Below are positions 52,012 to 60,376 of a stretch of DNA of 64,000 nucleotides, piece by piece (the first letter of the stretch is position 1; every line of letters begins with the position of its first letter). The stretch comes from Trochalopteron elliotii (taxonomy: Eukaryota; Chordata; Aves; Passeriformes; Leiothrichidae): NCBI GenBank assembly GCA_024734555.1, contig JANPWX010019792.1, positions 693,531-757,530 of the forward strand. The letters run 5' to 3'. Below the pieces are notes generated by a model. That model had not been told where the DNA came from and did no database searches. It saw only the letters and a list, made by a program, of their open reading frames with translations. Made by a program: the position numbers and the translations under genes.

Positions 52012-55000
52012 TTAGTTATTCACAGGTGAAGGACACAAAACTTCTCTCTTTGCTAGCTGTTGCAATCCAATAAAGACAGGTCATGTTTAACTGTACTCCT
52101 CACTATTGAAGAGAGGTTTGTTTATTCTGGGAGAAGCCAGGGGAAAGCACCAGGAAGCAATGGAAGGAGGTTGGCAGGACCAGGACGCAGCCAGCAACTA
52201 AAACTGGTAAAGAAGCAGCCATGGGTGCAGCAGGAGAAAATCATCCTTAGAAAGCAGTGAGGTGACCAAGAGAAAAGCAAAGAGCAGGAGGATGGACTGG
52301 TGACCAGTGCAGACCCACGAAGATCTCTCAGGGAATGCAGCCATCATTTTAGTCCTGGCACAGGCAGGCAAATCAGCTAATGCTGCCTTCTTACTGCCCA
52401 GCCTTGTGGAGGCTGCTGCCACCTGAACTATCAACCCCCTCCACCACCTGTCAATCCCCACACAGCTAATTCTTTGATAAAACAAAACTACCATCGAGTA
52501 TTATTACTAGGTCAAAACAGTTAAGATTTCTTTCACAGGCTTGCAAATGCTTATCAGTATTGAGGCTGGCTGAGCTACAAATTTAAGTGTGTTGACTTGA
52601 TGTCAATGCAAGCAAGTAGACATTTCAGATATTCACAGAACAGTCTGGTTTGGAAAGGGTCTTTAGAGACCAAGTGACTCAAAGTTTACTCAAACCAGAG
52701 CCAGCTTCCCAGTTGGATCATGTTGCTTATACACCACCCAGCCAAGTTCTGAGCCTCTCCAAGACTTGAGGCTCCAGAAGCTCTCTGGATAACCTGTTTC
52801 AACCTCTAAACACTCTCACAGTGAAATGGCCACAGCAGCTTTCACATAAGTTGACTAAAATGAGGCTTTTTTGATGAAGCTGAAATTCTGACAACACACG
52901 ACACTACACTATAAATACTGTTACAGAGCTTTCAAAAAGAAAATGTCTCACTTTTTTAAAACCAGGCTATGATATTTTTCAATTACAACAACTAATTTTT
53001 TTAACTCATCACCTATGCAGCACAACAGCTGCAAGATCACGGCATCATTTTTTGAAATCACAATACAGTGATCTAGAAAGTACAGGAAGAGTAAAGAAGG
53101 CATGGTAGGGTTTTTGCAGACAGCTAGGGCACTACAAGTTCAGAGGGATCTCAGCACCATCGTACATTAGGCATTGTATTACTGCTGACTCCAGTATGGT
53201 CTGTATTAATGAGCAGAAAAAACTCTTTCTATTGGTCAAAGAGTTTCAAAGTGAAGGCAGCACCTACTTAGAGGAAAAAAAGAATACTATTTTATTTCTG
53301 TCAAACATAACAAATGTAACAAAGGGAAATAACAAATACAAGCTTACTATCCACAACTGCTGAAAACTATGTTTGCCGACCAGTGATACTAGGAAGGCAC
53401 CTGAATACTGCCATCATTGGAAAGAAAACAGGAAAATGACCACAACACAGCACAGGACCAGGAGCTGGCATTTTGCATCACACAGTAATCCCACCTATAC
53501 TGGGCCAACAACAGTGCAGAGCAGCAGAAAGAAGGGGTGCTTTCCAGCATCTTCCAGTCATCTGGTGATGTATCTTGAAGCCACTCCACTGGGCAAATGC
53601 TAAACATGACCCTTAGTCTGTGACAAGGACGAAACATAATGAAGCAAAGGTGAAATGCATTCTCCTTCCTTCAGTGTGAGCAGCTTTCTTTTTTTTCAGT
53701 AAACTCTAAGGTGTTTAGTGACCTCATCTGCCTCCGTTTGACTTCTAAATATCAAAATGGCAGAGGCTCTGAATTGAGACAAACCAGTGAAGAACACAGG
53801 TGCTGTAAAATGAGAATGTCTGAAAAGCATACTCTACATGCTTCACCATAATCTTTCCTAAATTTTGCATATCTGTTAATCTGGCAAGAAATACCCATCC
53901 TACAGAAGGAAGGACAATTATGCCAAATGCCCTGGGATAATGACTTTTGCTGCTCTTTACAATTAAATGGCCTTTTCTTTCAGCAATCTACAACTTTTGA
54001 AGGGAAAATGCACAGAAACAACAAATTCAGACTGTAAGACACTCTATTAAATGCCCTGAGACCATGGTCTGTTCCCTTCCCACTACCCTGCAAATTCCCA
54101 GTTTGCTTTTGAGTGGGAACATACACTCCATCCAAAGTAAACATGCCTGACATGGTTAATGTTCAAACACCTATGCTATGACCATGATAACTCATTTTTT
54201 CCCTCTTCAAAAACAGTGTGTCACAACGGGATCTAAAAAACTGCCTCTGGTCTGCAGGTGCCATACTATTTCTGATCTGCTAATAAAATGGATACAGCAA
54301 GCAATGACTCTCTCCCTGGCACTATGTCTGATTTGTGTGACTCCTTCACACATAACTCCTCCGCTGGCAAACAATGTTCCATGTGATGGGAGTCCAAAAG
54401 AAGAACTGCTCTCATAAGCCAAAAAACCTCAGAGGAGGAACAGAATTACCGCTGTCAAAATCACCTCTTGCCCAATCTAATGTGAGTCATACAGGAGTCG
54501 CTGCACTCCCAGGAGAAACTGCTTCCCCTGGGGCTTGCAGGGAACTGCTGACTCCCCTTACCATGAAGGGTTTCACTTTCTCTGCTTGCTTTAGTAATTA
54601 CTCTAAGTTCTTGACAAATCAGCACCTCAGCCTTACCAACCTCAGACAGTGACACCTGCTCTGATGGAGTTTCTCATTTTGCTTACAGTTTAGGGTTGTA
54701 ATAAAATCATAAGACAGCAAAACAAGAATCCATCAAGTACCTGGTCCTGAAACAACCCAACATCTAAAGCCAGAACTTATGCCACATAGCAACTTCTCAT
54801 CTAAAAAAAAAAGCAGACTGTTATATGCTAAAAAGCAAAGCATGAGTGTATTTAGGCTATATTCCTCACCAAAGCCTGTACTCAGACACCTGAGAAAGCT
54901 ACCCTACAGGTCTGGATAAATGCAGAGCACCTTCTCCAGCTTCAGAGCCAGCACACAGTCAATGGTATCAAGTCAAAACCCACGAGTACTTACACTGCTT

Positions 55001-58000
55001 TTGGCAGATGAACCTACCAAAATTATTGGGGATGTAACTTCATTTATACAGGGCCATCATCTCTGAGCTAAGCACAAATGTCTGCTGCTACACAGGTGCC
55101 CAAAAGCAAAACTATGAACCTAATTTCCTATTCATTTGCAGATGGTTCCATTTCTGGTGAACAAGGTTGACCCTGTCTTGATTCTTGGCTGTAATCTCAT
55201 CTGGAGATGAAGCTGTATATTTCAAATGTTGTCACTCATAAACAGTTATTTATTTGGACACAAATAATAACAGTTGCATATTTAGCAAAATACTCGAGAA
55301 ACAATGTATTTAAAATGCTCAAATTCTATTGTAAGAAAGATGACTGCTCTGATGAAAAATAGTCAAACAATTCAAATTAGGCATTTTTATGTTTTCAAGT
55401 ATTTATACAAGCATGTGAGTTGCCTTAAGCTTGTTTGGTCAATGTTTTCCATTAAAAGACCATAACTTAATTCAATTAATTAGCAATTATTAAAATGGGA
55501 TTAATAAATTAAATACTATCATTTCAAAAACATTAAGATCAAAGCTTATATCAGTTTTGTCAACAGTAAAAGGATTTCATTCTTTGGCCTTTCTGTATAA
55601 GCAAGGATCTTCTTGTTCTCCTGAGGAACACACAATCTCTATATATTACTGAATATACTACTTTAATCTTCAGCCAGCTTTTTCCATGTCTATAGACAAA
55701 GCATGCAGTAATGCAAATATGAAAGGAGTAACTGCATCAATTCAAAGGTGACACTAACATAATGAAAACAAAAAAGCTAATAAAAAGCTATTTATTGCTT
55801 TATTAAGCAGTTCTTTCAAAAGCTTCCCAACAAAATTCCTCTACAATGGTCTGAAACTGCCTGTCTGCACTAGATCCAACAAATCCATCTGACACACTTT
55901 TAATGGCCTGCAAAACAGAATAGCATCATTTGACAGACACATGCATTGTCCTTTGATTAATTAATGCAAGGCACTGCCCACTTTAGAATCATCTTTCTGT
56001 CTGGCAAGCATATTCACCTGTATTACTGGCATGTGTATAGATGACAAAAAAGAATGAAATTTCCTTTTCCTGTATTTGTTTGCTTTTTTCTCCACATACA
56101 CAATAAATCAATTACACCAGCTCCTTTCTTCTTTCTTATACATGTTCAATCACTGTGTCTGTCAAGCATAGTTAGGAAAGGGAAAAGGCAATTTGCATAG
56201 GAAAAAACATTTTGCCTAGAGTCTTCACTTGCCTAGCATCTTCAAATCCCATCTTTGCTTAGCTATGCTTTCAACGAATACACAGACAAACACTGGTTTT
56301 TGTTGCTGGGTTTTTTTGGGCTTTGTTTTACATGGGTTAAATGCAATACAGTAAGCTGTAGTAAAAGAGAAGGATTAGATCACTCTTTCATAGTTCAACA
56401 CACCACCACACCACACAGAACCAATGTGCCACCACATCAAGTCATTTAATGCTGGCAGATCTCTGCTGCTGGGGTCAATAACATTACCTATGTACTTGGA
56501 TTTTATACAGTTGTGGAAACTCTCATATTTATAAGAAGCTACACATGCAGCTAAAACCCGCTTACTATGACTGTAGCAGAAGTACATATTTTGGCACAAA
56601 AGCACAAAAGCTTCCCATAATTCTCTACTTGCAGTCACACACCCTATCGATTTTTTTTACATCTCCAGTCTGTGTAAAAGAAATCTTGATTGTTCAAGTA
56701 AAAATAATAAAATAAAATATTAAAGACTGATGCTGGATCCTTCCCTTTGGCTAACTGTACCAAAAGCACAATGCTGTTGCTGGGGAGAGGACTCTCCATA
56801 ATAACCCAGTCACTGCAAAGAGGGGAACAGTGTCAACAGCAGTGTTTGCCATCACCCCTAGGTGTGAGCACGGCTCTCCAGCACTTTACCTGGTGGTGTA
56901 CTGGCTGCTGTCATGGCTGTGCTTGTCGAGTGCATTGGGCTGCTGCTTTCCAGAGAGAGGCAAGAGCTGCCACCACTGTTCTTCTTAACAAACGTCTCAG
57001 GGACACTGGGCAGGGGCACTGGGTGGCTGATTCCCAGCTCCTCTTCCTGAGCTTGCTGTCTTCTGAGCGCAACCTAGGAACAAGAGACAAGACGTAGGGC
57101 ATGCTCTGTGGTTTTCAGCACAATTCATACTGGCAACAATGAACAGCTCAGATTCAAAGCTGGTTTTTCACTCTTTGTACTGTAGAGTAGTGCTGACCAT
57201 AGAATCATTAAGGTTAGAAAAGACCTCCACGACTACCAAGTCCAGTTTTCAACCAAACACGATCAACTAAACTACAGCACTGCCAGGTCTAGTTGTTTCC
57301 TGAATACCTCCAGAAATGGTTCCTGTGCAGCCTGTTTCAGTACTTGACAATCCTTTCTATTCTTCCTGATGCCAACTTGAACCACCCCTGGCCCAGCCTG
57401 AGTCCATTTCCTCTCTTCCTGTCACTACTGGCTGCCTGGAAGCAGAGGCTGACCCTCACCTGGCTACAACCTCCTTCCAAGGAGTTGCAGAAGGTCCCTC
57501 CTGAGCCCCCTTTTCTCCAGGCTAAACAAACACAGCTCCCTCAGCCACTCCTCACATGGCTTACTCTCCAGGCCCTTCACACAATCCAGCCAGAGAAGCA
57601 TTTAAAGCTATCAAACACCAGCTCCTTTTTTGTGTCCAAGCACATGTGAACAAACCTATGAAATGCTGGTGACAAAGACATATCTTCCTCCAACAAGGAA
57701 GATGACTACAGCTGACTACACTCCCCCAACACAGCTGCTCTTGGGACAAGCACACTTTAAAAAGTGTAGCCACTACCCTCCACTCTGCTGATACACAGCT
57801 GCTGGGGTTTTAGAAGTTAGTCTGCTTGCAGGGCTCTGCTGTGCCTCTTTTCAATATAAAGCAGGTCTTCATCAGGGCTTGTACCTGCAATCTGCAGCTA
57901 GGTTCCATGCTGGCTCTTTGCTGGAAATGTTGTCCTTCAAGGAAATTTCAGCACACCTGTACTCACTGTACACAGTGAACCATTATGGAAGGAGCATGGC

Positions 58001-60042
58001 AAATGCAGGGTACCATCCTGCAAGCATCTCATTAAAGACAGCTGGGCAGGTCTGGAGAAGCTGGAGCTTCCCATTTCTTTCCCAATGCTGACAATGTTCC
58101 AAAGCCCAGCTGGCACTGGCCAAGCCTATAGGCACTACACAGTCTGGACATGGGTGCAAACAAACCACATTCACTGCTTACAGACAGCCTCTTCTGCCTC
58201 ATCTCAACTAGCAGACCAATTTAACACATCTGTCCACCCATGCCTTACGTGTCTGGGGAGTGTGTATGACACTGCTACAGCTACTTGTCAGGTGACTGAG
58301 TCACATCTTTACTTGAACCTTGGAAATCTGCTCCAGATTACAGACTGGGATCATGGGCTTTTTCTTGTTGGAAATTCTCCTGAGTATCTGGACAGGACTT
58401 CCCTACATTTTCATGTCCAACAGCCATACTTTTTCCTAGTGCAGATGTATAATTCTGTTAACACAAATCAGTATTAGCCCTTGCAATAAGAAACATCCCA
58501 TACAGAAGGTGCAGACTTGCAAACACCACTGTAACTTTGACTTCACAAGCCAGTAACCTTGACCTGTAAAATTCCACCAGCATCAAGGGGCTTACTGCAG
58601 AAATATATCAAGAGGGGGAAAGACAGACTTTCAATGTGTAACTCCCACACAGATAAGGTTTAGCTAGGGAGGCTTTCAAAGCTGCCTTCAAATACTGGGC
58701 AGAGGAGAGACTACCCCCAGCGAGGACCATCATCAGAGCCTGCTAGCAGGAGGCACCCACTGAGTGGGTGCAAAGAAGCAGCTGAGTAGCAAAAAAACCT
58801 GTGTCGATGGGGACACTTTGCACTTTGTGCTCCCTTCCCCGAGGCAGACAGCAAAAAGGGATTCACATTTATTTTTCCACGGTTTACACCAGGCAGAGAA
58901 AGTGCGTGTTACTTGGGCATAACAACAATTTCGGGACTGCCACACCACCAAACAAGGAGGTATTGTTTAAATGAACGAAAACTTACTCACATTGAGTTCT
59001 GAGGACCTTTTAAACACCTGCACTGAATAACGGAATAAAAAAAGCGGGGACGGATTTAATCCAGGGCTGCTTACGTGTTGAAAACCTGTCAGCCCGGCAC
59101 ACATTTTACGCGGGATCGCGAAGCTCTGAGCACACTGACGGATGGGTCCGATATCACTGTTTCCCTCCCATCAGCAGCTTTAACCTGTCAATTATTTGCC
59201 GGCAGGGGATCATTTGCGCTAACGAGAGCATGCATCGCCCCTCCCAGAGCTCAGCTACTCCAAAAGCCGCTCCAATTACACGGCCAGGATGCTGTTTAGT
59301 GAAGTTTAGCTTTGTATACCAAAATATAAAATTCCTCCCTGAATGAAAAAACCAATTGAGATCTTCTCAAGTCACATGGGCATTGACCAATTTCCAAAAC
59401 TTTGTCTAGGAGCAAGCCTCGAAGTAAAGGTCGCAGGGGTTAATAGCGCCCAACGTTTACACTGACAGAATTATCACTTCGGCTAGTCCGCACCACGAAA
59501 AAGTTATTCCTACCTCGAACTGGATACCGTTTGTTTTCTCAGCCTTAGAATACCGAGACCCCGTTCAGATTTAAGATGATCCACCTACACAGCTATATAA
59601 GAAGCTGCTACCTACAAAATTTCGAACAACGCCATCAAAACAAAAACAAAAACAAACAAAACCAAAACAACCCCGAAACCATTAAAAAGTTAGACACGCA
59701 CACAACCTGACGCCACCAGCGCCAGGAAACGCAATTTACACCGCGTCTGAAACCACCAGCGCAAAACATTCTCTATCAGCAATTTTTTGGCTAGATCATT
59801 CATTTTTTTCTAGTTAAAAGCAAGCTGGAAAAGAGCTACGGACGGTGTCTTAGGTCCCGACGGGCCCGACGGCGCTGGGCGCGGAGCGCGGCGCGAACCC
59901 GCCCGGGCACAGCTCACCTGCGCTGCCATGACGCGCTGCCGCTCGGCGATCAGGCTGCACTTGTTGCACTGGCAGTCCCGCCACATGCAGAAGCGCTTGT
60001 GCCCCTTCAGCGGCGAGGAGTAGCCGTGGTTGCGGCAGCGGG
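78..60042 (-). CDS. DMRT1: DMRT1, doublesex and mab-3 related transcription factor 1 (five exons, 5' end in gap)
   Basis: This is a nuclear zinc-module transcription factor that drives testis determination and keeps Sertoli and germ cell identity; in birds it is Z-linked and acts by dosage. The minus strand carries five exons: 59918-60042 (partial), 56890-57073, 35619-35902, 26058-26220 and 78-220. They join in frame through GT-AG introns with phases 0, 1, 0, 1. The joined product is about 298 visible residues: most of the DM domain, then the conserved helix with [11 protein letters not shown], a Ser-rich linker, the Tyr-rich segment with [12 protein letters not shown], the [10 protein letters not shown] segment and a C-terminal block with [12 protein letters not shown]. 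Avian DMRT1 as I recall it is roughly 360 residues, so about 60 N-terminal residues should lie in the 334-N gap. Exons 3 and 4 together are 447 bp, so skipping both keeps the frame; skipping either alone does not. Confidence 0.97.
530..1030. promoter_or_regulatory. candidate conserved non-coding element near exon 5
   Basis: About 300 bp into intron 4 from exon 5 lies repeat-free sequence with several TAAT-type cores (ATAATTAAGG, GTAATTAGC, TTAATACTAATG) and three CCAAT-type boxes within 61 bp (ATTGG 733-737, CCAAT 775-779, CCAAT 789-793). This texture is typical of vertebrate developmental enhancers. No conservation could be measured here, so the call is an inference. Confidence 0.35.
2922..3599 (+). 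mobile_element. solo LTR, ERVK-like, copy 1
   Basis: This 678-bp LTR begins TGTTGGAG and ends CCCGAGA, flanked by a 6-bp target duplication GGACAC (2916-2921 and 3600-3605). Six-base duplications are typical of ERVK (class II) elements. Plus orientation is shown by a TATAAG box (3372-3377) followed by AATAAA (3472-3477). The 3' end folds as an inverted repeat, TCTCGGGT with ACCCGAGA. It matches the copy at 46109 at about 95% by eye. No internal retroviral sequence is attached, so it is a solo LTR made by recombination. It is antisense to DMRT1. Confidence 0.88.
9463..9820 (-). mobile_element. CR1 LINE fragment
   Basis: It begins on the plus strand with AATCACAGAATGGTTTGGCT, the reverse complement of a CR1 3' tail, followed by GGAAGGGATCTTTAGGCCAT and later CR1-like text (TTGTCCTGTCTACAGGCCCT). 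The element is therefore on the minus strand, 5'-truncated, with moderate divergence. Confidence 0.88.
10805..10829 (+). repeat. short (ATGTAA)n tandem repeat
   Basis: About four ATGTAA units in intron 4. Confidence 0.75.
17187..17208 (+). repeat. TA-rich microsatellite
   Basis: An interrupted TA run follows a GTAT/CAC-rich stretch (about 17115-17180) in intron 4. Confidence 0.8.
18264..18334 (+). repeat. poly-T followed by TTTTG repeat
   Basis: A run of 34 T is followed by several TTTTG units. In the gene-sense direction this is a CAAAA/poly-A tract in intron 4. It could mark an old retroposon tail, but no body is recognisable beside it. Confidence 0.9.
21224..21266. repeat. short inverted repeat forming a strong hairpin
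   Basis: Arms of 19 bp (21224-21242, TACCAGGACTTCTTGACCT, and 21248-21266, AGGTCAAGATGTCCTGGTA) pair at 18 of 19 positions around a 5-nt CTCTC loop. A further five pairs (ACCTT at 21214-21218 with AAGGT at 21268-21272) extend the stem after a small internal loop. It lies in intron 4. Confidence 0.85.
23455..23530 (+). mobile_element. CR1/L3-like 3' tail fragment
   Basis: AATTAGATCTGATGGTCCTA, then ATGTTCCCTTCTGGATCTAA followed by AATCCAT, resembles the 3' ends of reptilian and avian CR1 elements. Only the last 75 bp or so is recognisable. Confidence 0.45.
26058..26220 (-). CDS. DMRT1: DMRT1 exon 4
   Basis: The 163-bp exon starts after a CCTGACAG acceptor in phase 0 and ends in phase 1 before a strong GTAAGT donor. 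It encodes [20 protein letters not shown], then [20 protein letters not shown], then a Ser-rich [13 protein letters not shown]. The QYRM-SYYPP-SYLGQ core is shared with human and chicken DMRT1. The acceptor-proximal residue is Val, where chicken and human have Met as I recall. The last base G joins TG of exon 5 to make Val of RVFSPP. Confidence 0.96.
30155..30230 (+). repeat. second MIR-like remnant
   Basis: TGACACTGGTGTGCCATATG followed by ATCTTGGCCAAATCACTTCA resembles the same core block, about 300 bp upstream of the clearer copy. It is more decayed and could be chance. Confidence 0.35.
30455..30535 (+). repeat. MIR-like (CORE-SINE) remnant
   Basis: GAGCTGTGTGACTGTGGCAA, then GTTATTTAACACTTCCCTGC and CTCAGTTTC, follows the MIR core order. 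MIR copies predate the bird/mammal split, so a decayed copy here is plausible. Confidence 0.5.
31502..31600 (+). repeat. 99-nt uninterrupted purine tract (GA-rich)
   Basis: Every base from 31502 to 31600 is A or G, mostly GAGGA and GAGAGA units, some in mirror symmetry. The DMRT1 transcript would carry a 99-nt pyrimidine tract here. Confidence 0.95.
33053..33126 (+). repeat. A-rich (CAAAAA)n repeat
   Basis: An 18-nt A run followed by CAAAAA-type units in intron 3. Confidence 0.9.
35619..35902 (-). CDS. DMRT1: DMRT1 exon 3
   Basis: The 284-bp exon follows a long pyrimidine-rich acceptor (TTTTCTTTTCCAG) and ends at QWQ before a GTATGG donor in phase 0. The frame reads [16 protein letters not shown], then [36 protein letters not shown], a Ser/Glu/Gly stretch, and [20 protein letters not shown]. 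This Tyr-rich block is characteristic of vertebrate DMRT1. One residue stands out: the segment reads YPCYNN, with Cys (codon TGT, 35778-35780) where chicken and human, from memory, have Tyr. Met of EGRM is the first in-frame ATG downstream of the DM domain and could start a DM-less product if a transcript began upstream of this exon. Confidence 0.97.
37910..38836 (+). mobile_element. CR1 LINE fragment, 3' end
   Basis: About 930 bp of CR1 in plus orientation. It starts in the reverse transcriptase region (DLDEGIK then a degraded F-DD-like motif, SWFTDN) and continues through recognisable CR1 stretches such as [19 protein letters not shown]-like and [11 protein letters not shown], ending in the CR1 tail with ATTCTGTGATTCTG. 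Frameshifts and stops break the frame throughout. It is 5'-truncated, as is usual for CR1. Confidence 0.9.
40280..40790 (-). mobile_element. probable LTR (ERVL-like), gene-sense orientation
   Basis: Read on the minus strand, this stretch has repeated GGAGGAGCC modules, a CCAAT-type box, ATATAAGGACTGC (TATA at 40463-40468), an ATGAATATTAATGAG motif, then TTTAAAAGGC and an AT-rich end with ATTAAA. That order and composition resemble avian LTR promoters of the ERVL group. I could not find clean TG...CA ends or a target duplication, so the limits are approximate and the class is an inference. Confidence 0.45.
45124..45147. repeat. perfect 24-bp palindrome
   Basis: The half-site CTTTCCTGTCAA is followed directly by its exact reverse complement. 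The dyad contains two head-to-head TGACAG cores and two GGAAA cores. It lies in intron 2, about 1 kb from the solo LTR at 46109. Confidence 0.9.
46109..46789 (+). mobile_element. solo LTR, ERVK-like, copy 2
   Basis: This 681-bp LTR begins TGTCGGAG and ends CCCGAGA, flanked by a different 6-bp target duplication, ACACAC (46103-46108 and 46790-46795). That proves an insertion independent of the copy at 2922. It shares the TATAAG and AATAAA signals and the terminal inverted repeat. Differences from copy 1 cluster in the last 120 bp, where copy 2 keeps CpG sites (CTTACGCGACGCGG) that copy 1 has lost. It is antisense to DMRT1 and has no internal retroviral region. Confidence 0.88.
50868..50885 (+). 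repeat. short (GCAT)n tandem repeat
   Basis: About four GCAT units, self-complementary, in intron 2. Confidence 0.75.
51100..51480 (-). mobile_element. old CR1/L3-like LINE fragment
   Basis: The stretch AGTTTCAAGCCGTTGCTCCT, then TGTTATGCTGTCTC, and further on TTATATCCACCCTTAGTCTC followed by CTTTTCTACAAGCAA, resembles old CR1/L3 elements shared across amniotes. Divergence is high, so the family call is an inference. Confidence 0.55.
51970..52008 (+). repeat. (GAT)13 microsatellite
   Basis: Thirteen perfect GAT units in intron 2. The purity suggests it is still polymorphic. Confidence 0.97.
52634..52850 (-). mobile_element. CR1 LINE fragment, short and diverged
   Basis: ATTCACAGAACAGTCTGGTT, then GGAAAGGGTCTTTAGAGACC and the CACCCAGCCAAGTTCTGAGC region match a reverse-complement CR1 3' end. 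It is short and more diverged than the piece at 9463. Confidence 0.75.
55298..55312 (+). promoter_or_regulatory. candidate DMRT1-type binding site in intron 2
   Basis: GAAACAATGTATTTA matches 12 of 15 positions of the DMRT1 consensus I remember (GCAACAATGTATCAA on this strand). It sits in an AT-rich block that looks conserved. It could mediate autoregulation; single motif matches are weak evidence. Confidence 0.3.
56890..57073 (-). CDS. DMRT1: DMRT1 exon 2
   Basis: The 184-bp exon begins after a TTCCTAG acceptor in phase 0 and ends in phase 1 before a GTAAAG donor. It starts with [14 protein letters not shown], the C-terminal recognition helix of the DM module that is almost invariant among DMRT1 proteins, then [10 protein letters not shown] Ser/Thr-rich linker follows, with Lys-Lys at [12 protein letters not shown] and a run of Ser around [14 protein letters not shown], ending AASTPP. 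The linker is fast-evolving in this family and differs from chicken as I remember it. The final G joins AG of exon 3 to make Glu of EGRM. Confidence 0.97.
57199..57600 (-). mobile_element. CR1 LINE fragment in intron 1
   Basis: It starts with ATAGAATCATTAAGGTTAGA and continues with AAAGACCTCC, then CTCCTGAGCCCCCTTTTCTC and AGGCTAAACAAACACAGCTC, a typical reverse-complement CR1 3' region. It lies about 130 bp from exon 2 on its upstream side, in gene-sense orientation. Confidence 0.88.
59306..59423 (+). repeat. direct repeat flanking exon 1, copy A (intron 1)
   Basis: A 118-bp block beginning TTAGCTTTGTATACCAAAAT and ending AGCAAGCCTCGAA has a close partner at 61768-61883, the same way round, about 2.46 kb away across exon 1 and the gap. 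I count about 10 substitutions and a small indel, near 91% identity. Flanks do not match. Copy A sits in CpG-rich intron 1 and keeps a CpG that copy B has lost. Confidence 0.9.
59636..59670 (+). repeat. A-rich (CAAAAA)n repeat in intron 1
   Basis: Short run of CAAAAA and CAAA units about 250 bp inside intron 1 from the exon 1 donor. Confidence 0.8.
59918..60042 (-). CDS. DMRT1: DMRT1 exon 1, 3' part (DM domain)
   Basis: The 125 visible bases encode 41 residues of the DM domain, an intertwined zinc module that binds DNA in the minor groove. Seven of the eight zinc ligands are readable: Cys and His of RCRNHG, His and Cys of GHKRFC, and the three Cys of DCQCNKC. The first Cys lies in the N gap. 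The exon ends in the recognition-helix start ERQRVMAAQ and a consensus donor (CAG then GTGAGC) in phase 0. The residue after CQC is Asn (codon AAC, 59963-59965), where DMRT1 proteins I remember have Lys. The start codon is not visible on either side of the gap: none of the three frames right of the gap resembles a DMRT1 N-terminus. Confidence 0.96.
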
Positions 60043-60376
60043 NNNNNNNNNNNNNNNNNNNNNNNNNNNNNNNNNNNNNNNNNNNNNNNNNNNNNNNNNN
60101 NNNNNNNNNNNNNNNNNNNNNNNNNNNNNNNNNNNNNNNNNNNNNNNNNNNNNNNNNNNNNNNNNNNNNNNNNNNNNNNNNNNNNNNNNNNNNNNNNNNN
60201 NNNNNNNNNNNNNNNNNNNNNNNNNNNNNNNNNNNNNNNNNNNNNNNNNNNNNNNNNNNNNNNNNNNNNNNNNNNNNNNNNNNNNNNNNNNNNNNNNNNN
60301 NNNNNNNNNNNNNNNNNNNNNNNNNNNNNNNNNNNNNNNNNNNNNNNNNNNNNNNNNNNNNNNNNNNNNNNNNNNN
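60043..60376. other. assembly gap (334 N) inside DMRT1 exon 1
   Basis: A run of 334 unknown bases interrupts the GC-rich first exon. The DM-domain frame is open up to its left edge, and the sequence to its right does not continue the frame recognisably. By inference the gap holds the start codon, the N-terminal Gly/Ser-rich region and the first DM cysteine. Very high GC is the likely reason for the gap. Its printed length may be an estimate. Confidence 0.99.

Larger units (their letters stand above)
35903..56889 (-). other. DMRT1: DMRT1 intron 2 (21 kb)
   Basis: It runs from the GTAAAG donor to the TTTTCCAG acceptor. It holds the long CR1 fragment (37910-38836), a probable LTR in gene-sense orientation (about 40280-40790), a solo LTR (46109-46789), CR1 pieces at 51100-51480 and 52634-52850, a GAT microsatellite (51970-52008), a perfect palindrome (45124-45147) and AT-rich conserved-looking blocks near 41160-41560, 42900-43190 and 55240-55560. 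No second gene is seen. Confidence 0.9.
57074..59917 (-). other. DMRT1: DMRT1 intron 1 (2.8 kb)
   Basis: It runs from the GTGAGC donor to the TTCCTAG acceptor. The left part carries a CR1 fragment (57199-57600). The right third (about 58970-59917) is CpG-rich and continuous with the promoter CpG island; it holds copy A of the repeat that also lies upstream of the gene, and an A-rich repeat (59636-59670). Confidence 0.9.
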
